Origin: JACRBK01 sp964427955
GTDB lineage: Bacteria; Chloroflexota; Anaerolineae; Aggregatilineales; Aggregatilineaceae
Direction of reading: 5' to 3'
Assembly (NCBI GenBank): GCA_964427955.1
Contig: CAYRWY010000428.1
Location: forward strand, 1 to 5,013
Length of the DNA stretch: 5,013 bases
Part shown: one piece after another, positions 1 through 5,013 of the stretch
Numbering within the stretch: position 1 is the first letter of the stretch
Layout of the letters: every line of letters begins with the position of its first letter
Notes under the pieces: model-generated
What the model was told of the DNA's origin: nothing
What the model saw: the letters and a program-made list of their open reading frames with translations, nothing else
Database searches by the model: none
Translations under genes and position numbers: made by a program

Positions 1-1
1 C

Positions 2-946
2 CTGATGAAGAAATTCATCGACCTGGAAGAGCGCGGCGAACAAGACGGTGCCGCCCAGGTGTGTATCGTGGCGGTGCGCGAGGACGGCCAGGTGACCGCG
101 TGCACGCAGCCCCAAACTCGCTTCGACGGCGCGAGTCTATCCCTGCCTGACCTGGGACTGAGCGTGGTGAGCGGGGATCATATCGTCACCGGCGCCCCTG
201 AAAAACAGGTGCTGCTGATCACGTCCGAGTACCGTTTTTTCCTGCGCACCTTGCAGCACCTCGCCGACCTGGCCGAAGTGCACATGAGCCTCGCCGCGAT
301 GGAGTCGTTCTACGCGGATCAGTTCGGCCACGAATCCGTGACGGCGCTGGTGGAGTGGCAGCCGGTGTCATCCGCCCAACGGCTGATGCTGATCTCCAAC
401 AAAGGCGAAGCCAAGATTGTGCGCGCGGACATGCTGCTGCCCAACCTGGCCCAGACTTATCCCTACCAGATGGAACGGATCGCCGGGGAGCCGGTGGCGC
501 TGGTTCCCGCCGACGAAGGCGAACTCGTTCTCGTCACCAACCAGGGATCGGTGCTCCGCCTGAAACCGGCCAGCCTGTCCAACGGCACGCAGCGGATCAT
601 GCGCATCCGCAAAGACGAAGAAATCACCCAGGTGTTGGTTATGCCCGCCCCGGGCGAAATCGTGCTGGCGACGGCGGGCGGCCAGGGTAAACGGCTGCAT
701 ACTCGCGCGCTTGAGCTGACTGGCGGCGCCGCGCTGGGCGTCAAGACGCTCAGCGGGCACGATCTCAGCGCGGGCGTGGTGCTGCGGCCCGCTATGACCT
801 GCTGGGCGATCACGACGCGTCAGGTCTGCCCGCTGTCCTTCGATGATCTTCCCCTCGATGCTCCTACACCGCCCCACAAGCGCGCCCTCCTGCGCTTGAA
901 GCCGGGCGAAGCATTGGTCGCTCTGCGTTCCTTTTCCGAACTCTAA
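2..946 (+). CDS. Type IIA DNA topoisomerase subunit A (GyrA/ParC-like), C-terminal beta-propeller, 5' end cut by window
   Basis: This is the DNA-wrapping C-terminal domain of a gyrase or topoisomerase IV A subunit, which acts with the B subunit on DNA supercoiling or decatenation. Numbering from the first Met (base 5), six repeated strand pairs of propeller type are visible: about 17-33, 67-83 (LLITSEYRFFL), 125-140 (LMLISNKGEAKIV), 173-186 (LVLVTNQGSVLRL), 218-232 (VLATAGGQGKRL) and 264-276. Spacing is 45-58 residues, as in GyrA/ParC propellers. The canonical GyrA box (QRRGGKG) is not seen; the nearest sequence is GTQRIMR at 194-200. That favours a ParC-like or divergent protein. No breakage-reunion domain or catalytic tyrosine is present, and the frame is open to base 1, so this is most likely the last third of a full-length gene. 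A stand-alone propeller starting at base 5 is possible, but no ribosome binding site can be assessed. It converges on the glycosidase gene with a 2-bp gap. Confidence 0.8.
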   Translation: MMKKFIDLEERGEQDGAAQVCIVAVREDGQVTACTQPQTRFDGASLSLPDLGLSVVSGDHIVTGAPEKQVLLITSEYRFFLRTLQHLADLAEVHMSLAAMESFYADQFGHESVTALVEWQPVSSAQRLMLISNKGEAKIVRADMLLPNLAQTYPYQMERIAGEPVALVPADEGELVLVTNQGSVLRLKPASLSNGTQRIMRIRKDEEITQVLVMPAPGEIVLATAGGQGKRLHTRALELTGGAALGVKTLSGHDLSAGVVLRPAMTCWAITTRQVCPLSFDDLPLDAPTPPHKRALLRLKPGEALVALRSFSEL

Positions 947-948
947 CC

Positions 949-3012
949 TTATTTCTCGTCGCGGGTGATCCTGGCGACCGTGCCATCTTTGGCCGGAAGG
1001 AACAGGACGATCTGCCCCGTGTCGTGCAGCACCGCGGATTGCTCCGCCCCGGTACTGAGATCGCGCACTCGATAGGCCCCTGGCTGAAAGAGTGCGCGAT
1101 CCAGATCGACCAGCACATCCTGGGGCGTGTCGCTGTTGTTGACGGCCATCACGTAGTACGTCTCGTCGCGCTGGAACAACGCCGTGCTGATCGGGCGGAC
1201 CCGCGCGCGGCAGGGGATGGGCACCCCCAGCCAGCGGTGCACGGCCAGCACGACCGCCGGATCGGGCGGTACGCCCAGCACGGTCAGCGTGCCCTGGCCG
1301 CGCCGTTCGTGGTAGCCGGGGGTGTAACGCGTGCCCACCGGCAGTGCGTAGTGAATGGCTTCTTCTTCGGCGTACCACGTGCTGGAAAGCTGCCGCTCGA
1401 TCCAGAGCGGCTGGTCGGGGTCGGTCTCGTAGCAAAAGAACGGCTGGTTTTCAAGCTGGGCGGTTTCGTCTCCGATATGCAGCGTCGAGGTATAGCTGTC
1501 GAGCACGCTGTCCGGCTGGCGCAGGCCCAACAGGTTGAGCGGGCGCAGCGTCTCGTCTTGCAGCGGGAGTTCTTGGAAGAAGACCAGGTGCCCGCCCTTT
1601 TCGACGTAGTCCAGCAACCGCTGCTGCCCCGCGCGGCTTAGCCAGCCGTGCCCACCGTAGAACATGAGCGGCCCGGCGATCTGACCGGTGGCGGTATCGT
1701 AACACTCGTAATCCAGCCCGGCCTGATACAGCGCCGTGAGCACCGGATCGCTGAAGCTGCCGTCCAGGTTGGCCGAGCGGTCGAGAATATCCAGCGCGAG
1801 CGAGGTCTGGGTCAGCTTGCGCAGCGACGGCGGATCGATCTCGCGGTAGAGCGCGATCACCTGCTTGAAAGCGGCGAATAGCTCCATCCGCACGCGTCCC
1901 CACTCGTTGATCGGGCACATGTACCAGTTGTCGCGGTTGACGAGCATGTACCAGTTCCACCCCGCGATCCCCGCCAGCAGCGCCGACAGCCCCGCCAGCC
2001 GGTAATGCCGGGGTGTCAGCGCGCCCACCTGGTAATGCCAGCTATGCCAGATCCCGCCCTGAAATTCGGGAATGACCGGGAGGGCGGAATAGGTGCGGGT
2101 GTAGCGCAGTTGGTGCAGGAATTCCTGGTGTTCGGTGGCATCACGCCGGAACTCGTTGTAGGTATAGTAGTCCGGCCCGGCGATCTGTCCGGCGGCTTCC
2201 AGGTCGCGCCAGTTCTGGACCTCGTGTGAGGCATAGTGGTTGAAGTAGATCGGCACATCGACGCCCAGTTCGCGGTAGGTGTCGGCAGTCCAGTGGACGA
2301 TCTGGGTATTGTAGTCGTATTGGAAGCGCCGGAAGTCCAGGTAGCGGTTCAGATGGCCGCGCGTCGTGATCGCGGGACGCGTTACGGCCCGTGCTGCCTC
2401 GAAATCCTTCAGATCGGTTTCCCAACGGTCGTTGAGCGCGGCGATGTCCCCGCGGTACGCTGTCCGGAGATAGTCCTGGAACGGTCCCGGCTCGCGGCCC
2501 AGGCCCAACTGGGTCTCGTAGAAACGCGGCAGGGAATCGGCCTCGTTATCCGCCTGGAACAGCACAATCGGGCCGCCCTTGCTGGCGAAATAGGGCCGGG
2601 CCACTTCGACCACCGCCGCCATATACTCCCGCGCGGCTTTCAGAAAGTCCGGGTGCAGGCGGTGCAGGTGGGCTACCCGGTCGGGCACGCCCATATTGAC
2701 CCATTCGGAATAGATGTAGGGGCCAGGCCGGAACATCAGCCAGAAGTTTTGAGCCGAGACCAGGTCCAGAAAGCGCACCAGGTCGCGCTGGGGTTCGGTC
2801 GTGCCGCGAAAGTCCAGGCGGCCTGCGGCGACTTCGTGATACTGCCAGCAGACGTACGTGCTGATCACGTCCAGCCCTATGTCGCGCACCCGCCCCAGGA
2901 TGGTGCCCCAGCGCGGGGGAGCCAGCCGCCAGTAGTGCACCTCGCCGCTGAGCAGCGCGCGCGACTCGTTTCCTACCCATATTCTTTTTTCGGCAATACG
3001 CACGTCAGACAT
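949..3012 (-). CDS. Beta-galactosidase-like glycoside hydrolase, clan GH-A (GH35/GH42 mosaic)
   Basis: Predicted retaining glycosidase, probably hydrolysing terminal beta-galactosides; the substrate is inferred from family only. The protein has 687 residues from the ATG at 3012. The N-terminus is GH35-like: SGEVHYWR near 22, DVISTYVCWQYHE near 48-60 and RPGPYIYSEW at 95-104. QADNE at 153-157 supplies the likely acid/base Glu157, and PEFQGG at 315-320 the likely nucleophile Glu316, followed by GWNWYM at 351-356. The middle (FQDYLRTAYRGDIAALNDRWET, about 178-199, and LDFRRF at 225-230) reads like GH42. Residues about 403-480, ending YVEKGGHLVF, resemble the GH42 trimerisation domain, a degenerate glutamine-amidotransferase fold. 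The C-terminal 80 residues look like a small beta domain. There is no signal peptide, so it is probably cytoplasmic and acts on imported oligosaccharides. A GTG six bases upstream is in frame, but the ATG has GGGAGG at the right distance. The gene diverges from padR, and its promoter lies in the operator region. Confidence 0.85.
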   Translation of the reverse strand: MSDVRIAEKRIWVGNESRALLSGEVHYWRLAPPRWGTILGRVRDIGLDVISTYVCWQYHEVAAGRLDFRGTTEPQRDLVRFLDLVSAQNFWLMFRPGPYIYSEWVNMGVPDRVAHLHRLHPDFLKAAREYMAAVVEVARPYFASKGGPIVLFQADNEADSLPRFYETQLGLGREPGPFQDYLRTAYRGDIAALNDRWETDLKDFEAARAVTRPAITTRGHLNRYLDFRRFQYDYNTQIVHWTADTYRELGVDVPIYFNHYASHEVQNWRDLEAAGQIAGPDYYTYNEFRRDATEHQEFLHQLRYTRTYSALPVIPEFQGGIWHSWHYQVGALTPRHYRLAGLSALLAGIAGWNWYMLVNRDNWYMCPINEWGRVRMELFAAFKQVIALYREIDPPSLRKLTQTSLALDILDRSANLDGSFSDPVLTALYQAGLDYECYDTATGQIAGPLMFYGGHGWLSRAGQQRLLDYVEKGGHLVFFQELPLQDETLRPLNLLGLRQPDSVLDSYTSTLHIGDETAQLENQPFFCYETDPDQPLWIERQLSSTWYAEEEAIHYALPVGTRYTPGYHERRGQGTLTVLGVPPDPAVVLAVHRWLGVPIPCRARVRPISTALFQRDETYYVMAVNNSDTPQDVLVDLDRALFQPGAYRVRDLSTGAEQSAVLHDTGQIVLFLPAKDGTVARITRDEK

Positions 3013-3018
3013 ACACAC

Positions 3019-3024
3019 CCTCCC
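3019..3024 (-). promoter_or_regulatory. Ribosome binding site of the glycosidase gene (decides the start)
   Basis: On the minus strand GGGAGG is followed by six bases and then ATG at 3012-3010. This is a good Shine-Dalgarno match at good spacing. The alternative in-frame GTG at 3018-3016 directly abuts this motif, which leaves no room for initiation, so the ATG is preferred. Confidence 0.7.
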
Positions 3025-3032
3025 GGCATTTC

Positions 3033-3061
3033 TTGCTCAAATCACTATTCTATCTTAGAAT
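3033..3061 (+). promoter_or_regulatory. Candidate sigma-70-type promoter for padR-modA
   Basis: TTGCTC at 3033-3038 and TAGAAT at 3056-3061 are separated by 17 bases, the usual -35/-10 spacing. The -10 matches TATAAT at five of six positions; the -35 matches TTGACA only at TTG. The -10 coincides with the right arm of the first inverted repeat, so a protein bound there would block RNA polymerase. A TATTAT at 3075-3080 is an alternative -10 without a clear -35. For the divergent glycosidase gene, TAGAAT (minus strand, 3052-3047) could be a -10, but no convincing -35 precedes it. Confidence 0.35.
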
Positions 3062-3063
3062 AG
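3045..3063. promoter_or_regulatory. Inverted-repeat operator 1 (probable PadR site)
   Basis: This is a perfect palindrome: CTATTCTA, a 3-base spacer TCT, then TAGAATAG (8-bp arms, 19 bp in total). Dyad sites of this size are what dimeric winged-helix regulators bind, and PadR proteins commonly control their own genes. It lies between the divergent glycosidase and padR genes and covers the candidate padR -10 element. Assignment to this PadR is inference from position. The AT-rich arms differ from the ATGT/ACAT half-sites described for some PadR proteins. Confidence 0.6.
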
Positions 3064-3068
3064 GATGG

Positions 3069-3087
3069 CTATTCTATTATGGAATAA
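3069..3087. promoter_or_regulatory. Inverted-repeat operator 2, imperfect copy of operator 1
   Basis: CTATTCTA, a 3-base spacer TTA, then TGGAATAA. The left arm is identical to operator 1, the right arm pairs at six of eight positions, and 15 of 19 bases match operator 1. The two centres (3054 and 3078) are 24 bp apart, so two dimers could bind on roughly similar faces of the helix. The right edge touches the padR ribosome binding site (AAGGGG, 3086-3091), so occupancy would cover both the downstream promoter region and the translation start region. Confidence 0.5.
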
Positions 3088-3095
3088 GGGGCGAA

Positions 3096-3644
3096 ATGGA
3101 ACAGCCAAATCCAGGGAATGTCATTTTAGGTTTGCTGGCCGTGCATCCCTGCCACGGTTACCAACTGCTGGAGTATTTCCACGATCCGCAGGGATTGGGC
3201 CGGGTCTGGATGATGAGCACCAGCCAATTGTACGTCGTTCTCAAGCGCCTGCAACAGCAGGGATTCATCACCGGGCACGCGGTGGAGTCTCCCGACGCGC
3301 CGACCCGCACGGAGTACCAACTGACCGAAGCAGGCCAGGACAGCCTGGCGATCTGGCTGCACGAAAAGCAGCCTTCGGCCAGCGTGCGTCACATTCGCGT
3401 CGAATTCCTCAACCGTCTCTACCTGGCCCGGCTGCTCGGCATTCCCACGCCGCCCATCGTCCGTGCCCAAATCGCCGTCTGCCAGCTTCAACTGAAAATC
3501 CTGCGGACGCAGCGCGACGAGACGGCTCCGGGCATCGGGTTCCTGGCGCTGGAGTTCATGATCACCCAACTGGAAGCGGTTTTACAGTGGATCGACCGCT
3601 GTGAATTAGTGTCTAAAGGCTTGAACCACGAGGAGAAACCATGA
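3096..3644 (+). CDS. PadR-family transcriptional regulator
   Basis: This is a DNA-binding repressor-type protein of 182 residues, a typical length for PadR proteins with an AphA/Vir-like C-terminal domain. Residues about 8-90 form the winged helix: VILGLLAVHPCHGYQLLEYF (9-28), the recognition region STSQLYVVLKRLQQQGFITG (41-60), and the wing ending in TEYQLTEAGQDSLAIWL (72-88). These match the PadR pattern of ILGLL...HGY, lY..L.rLe..G.i and Y.LT..G. Residues about 98-172 are helical (RVEFLNRLYLARLLG; a long helix near 122-140; FMITQLEAVLQWIDRCE), as in the dimerisation domain. The ATG at 3096 follows AAGGGG by four bases. An upstream in-frame TTG at 3033 would translate through both operators and is rejected. 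The stop overlaps the modA start (ATGA), so the two are co-expressed. The ligand is unknown; an effector linked to molybdate or molybdenum cofactor is only a guess from context. Confidence 0.92.
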   Translation: MEQPNPGNVILGLLAVHPCHGYQLLEYFHDPQGLGRVWMMSTSQLYVVLKRLQQQGFITGHAVESPDAPTRTEYQLTEAGQDSLAIWLHEKQPSASVRHIRVEFLNRLYLARLLGIPTPPIVRAQIAVCQLQLKILRTQRDETAPGIGFLALEFMITQLEAVLQWIDRCELVSKGLNHEEKP

Positions 3645-4903
3645 AACTGAAGAGCCTGTCACTTATTCTTATCCTGGCCCTGTTTTGGATGCCCTGGCAG
3701 GGGGCGCAGGCCCAAGACCAAACCACCCTGACCGTTTTTGCTGCCTCGTCGCTGACCGATGCGTTTGGAGAGATCGCGACGGCCTTCGAAGCGGCCCATC
3801 CTGACGCCACGGTCGTTTTCAACTTTGGGGGGTCTTCGACGCTGGCGACGCAGCTTTCCGAGGGCGCTCCGGCGGACGTCTTTGCCAGCGCCAATACCAA
3901 GCAGATGGGCGTGGCGCAGGAGGCGGGCCGGATCGCGGGGAAAGTCCGCACCTTTGCCAAAAACCGGCTGGTCGTGATCGTGCCTTCGGACAACCCGGCT
4001 GGGATTCAGACTTTGCACGATCTGGCCAAACCTGGCGTGCTGCTGGTCGTGGCCGCGCCCGGCGTGCCGGTGCGTGATTATACCGACACCATGCTGAAGC
4101 AGTTGGCTGCCGCTCCCGGTTATGGCGATGCCTACAGCCAGGCCGTCACCGCCAACATCGTTTCCGAAGAGGAGAACGTTCGGCAGGTCGTCGCCAAGGT
4201 GTCACTGGGCGAAGCGGACGCCGGGATCGTCTACCGCTCCGACGTGACGCCGGATGTCGCCGACCGCCTCGTGCAGATCGCCGTTCCGGATGCCTACAAT
4301 ACCATCGCGACCTATCCCATTGCCCTGACCAACGACACGGCTCAGCCTGAGCTGGCCCAGGCTTTTGTCGATTACGTTTTGTCCGACGCCGGGCAGGATA
4401 CCCTGGTCCACTGGGGCTTTATTTCCATTCGCATTCCCGAACAGCCCGCGGCCATCTCTATTCCCACCGACGGCGCCCTGCACGTTGAAGGGCAGGTGCT
4501 GAATCCGCTGACGTTGAGCGCCGAGGACCTGAAAGCGAACTATGCCTCGCAGACCGTCGAAGTGACCTACCTGAGCGGCGACGAGACGATCCAGGCGACG
4601 TATACCGGGGTGCTGCTGTGGGATATTCTGGGCAGCGCGCAGGTGAATCTCAACGCGGATGTGAAGAACGACAAAGTCAGTCTGTACATCGTCGCCACCG
4701 GCAGCGCTGGCGACCAGGCGGTCGTCAGTTGGGGCGAAGTGGACCCGGACTACAGCCACCAGCCGGTGCTGGTCGCGTATGACAAGGACGGGCAGCCCAA
4801 TCCGGACGGCCTGCAACTGGTCGTTCCGGGCGATGGCCGGGCCAGCCGGTACGTCAAAGGGCTGGTCGATCTCAGCGTTCGGGATGCTCCGGCGGCGCAG
4901 TAG
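3641..4903 (+). CDS. modA: ModA-type molybdate-binding protein fused to a sulfite-oxidase-like molybdopterin-fold domain
   Basis: This is an extracytoplasmic oxyanion-binding protein of an ABC importer, 420 residues against about 250 for ordinary ModA. Residues 1-24 are a signal peptide with a probable cut after GAQA; there is no lipobox cysteine. Residues about 28-262 are ModA. AASSL (34-38) and FGGSSTL (62-68) supply the serines, and EENVRQVVAKVSLGEADAGIVYRSD (177-201), with Tyr198, matches the region holding the Val and Tyr ligands of E. coli ModA. Residues about 278-415 are an added domain: HVEGQVLNPLTLSAEDL, GVLLWDIL (323-330), SWGEVDP, VLVAYDKDGQP and LVVPGDGRASRYVKGL. These follow the order of the oxidoreductase molybdopterin-binding fold of sulfite oxidase and YedY. 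The cysteine that binds Mo in those enzymes is absent; the whole protein has no cysteine. AGGAG lies five bases before the ATG, and the start overlaps the padR stop by 4 bp. Tungstate is an alternative ligand. No modB or modC is seen before the window ends. Confidence 0.88.
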   Translation: MKLKSLSLILILALFWMPWQGAQAQDQTTLTVFAASSLTDAFGEIATAFEAAHPDATVVFNFGGSSTLATQLSEGAPADVFASANTKQMGVAQEAGRIAGKVRTFAKNRLVVIVPSDNPAGIQTLHDLAKPGVLLVVAAPGVPVRDYTDTMLKQLAAAPGYGDAYSQAVTANIVSEEENVRQVVAKVSLGEADAGIVYRSDVTPDVADRLVQIAVPDAYNTIATYPIALTNDTAQPELAQAFVDYVLSDAGQDTLVHWGFISIRIPEQPAAISIPTDGALHVEGQVLNPLTLSAEDLKANYASQTVEVTYLSGDETIQATYTGVLLWDILGSAQVNLNADVKNDKVSLYIVATGSAGDQAVVSWGEVDPDYSHQPVLVAYDKDGQPNPDGLQLVVPGDGRASRYVKGLVDLSVRDAPAAQ

Positions 4904-4962
4904 TCGCGCCCGGCGTTACTGATCCTTGCACAAATAGCTAAACTTTTGCCTGGGAGATTTTA

Positions 4963-5013
4963 CCTCACCCCTAAATCCCCTCTCCGAAAAAAGCGGAGAG
5001 GGGACTTACTCCA
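4963..5013. repeat. Palindromic interspersed repeat, cut by the window edge
   Basis: The segment begins CCTCACCCCTAAA and continues into an 11-bp perfect hairpin. The left arm TCCCCTCTCCG is at 4976-4986, the loop AAAAAAG at 4987-4993, and the right arm CGGAGAGGGGA at 4994-5004, followed by CTTACTCCA. The composition and the CCCCTAAATCCCC lead resemble a high-copy palindromic element known from memory in Chloroflexota and cyanobacterial intergenic regions, probably spread as a non-coding mobile or MITE-like unit. No T-tract follows the stem, so it is not a classic intrinsic terminator, although it could still stall or protect the padR-modA transcript. The preceding 4904-4962 shows no gene or clear signal. 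Confidence 0.6.

Noticed and set aside
368..1435. Long open frame on the minus strand across the topoisomerase and glycosidase 3' ends
   Set aside because: It spans two well-supported genes, is Arg/Ala/Gly-rich low-complexity sequence, and has no family motif.
1024..1641. Plus-strand open frame inside the glycosidase gene
   Set aside because: Antisense to the glycosidase, with no motif and no ribosome binding site of note.
3013..3018. GTG start of the glycosidase at 3018
   Set aside because: The Shine-Dalgarno GGGAGG abuts it directly; the ATG at 3012 is correctly spaced.
2236..3063. Long open frame on the plus strand opposite the glycosidase N-terminus
   Set aside because: It is antisense to clear GH-A motifs, has no recognisable domain, and is explained by high GC at the third codon position.
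3033..3095. TTG start of padR at 3033 giving 21 more residues
   Set aside because: It would put both operators and the candidate promoter inside the coding region. The ATG at 3096 has a ribosome binding site and gives the normal PadR N-terminus.
3065..3604. Second plus-strand frame overlapping padR
   Set aside because: The overlapping frame gives a clear PadR winged helix; this one gives Arg/Pro-rich sequence without family features.
4202..4816. Minus-strand open frame opposite the modA 3' part
   Set aside because: Antisense to the well-conserved ModA and C-terminal domain motifs; no domain seen.
4976..5004. Hairpin after modA as an intrinsic terminator
   Set aside because: The stem is strong, but no T-tract follows on the plus strand and the flanks match a dispersed repeat better.

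Overview
This 5,013-base window is GC-rich bacterial DNA, apart from an AT-rich patch between the two divergent genes, and it is densely coding. The best guess for the source is a Chloroflexota bacterium (Anaerolineae-like). That guess rests on the overall gene character, a GH-A clan beta-galactosidase-like enzyme, a PadR regulator, and a 'CCTCACCCCTAAATCCCC...GGGGACTT' palindromic repeat of a kind remembered from Chloroflexota and cyanobacterial genomes. It is inference, not a database result.

Layout. (1) Bases 2-946, plus strand: the C-terminal six-bladed beta-propeller of a type IIA topoisomerase A subunit (GyrA/ParC-like). Its reading frame is open to the left edge, so the catalytic part probably lies outside the window. 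(2) Bases 949-3012, minus strand: a 687-residue cytoplasmic glycoside hydrolase with GH35-like N-terminal motifs, GH42-like middle motifs and a GH42-type trimerisation-like domain. It ends 2 bp from the topoisomerase gene, tail to tail. (3) Bases 3013-3095: a short divergent intergenic region with two tandem 19-bp inverted repeats 24 bp apart, probably operators. (4) Bases 3096-3644, plus strand: a PadR-family regulator with a winged helix and a helical C-terminal domain. (5) Bases 3641-4903, plus strand: a secreted ModA-type molybdate-binding protein that overlaps the padR gene by 4 bp (ATGA) and carries an extra C-terminal domain resembling the molybdopterin-binding fold of sulfite oxidase/YedY proteins. 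(6) Bases 4904-5013: non-coding, ending in a palindromic repeat cut by the window edge.

How it may work together. The padR and modA genes are almost certainly one translationally coupled unit. The paired operators sit where PadR could repress both its own operon and the divergent glycosidase gene. The most unusual items are the ModA/molybdopterin-fold fusion, which contains no cysteine, and its pairing with a PadR regulator. Molybdate transport regulation is better known from ModE. Whether modB and modC lie beyond the right edge cannot be seen.
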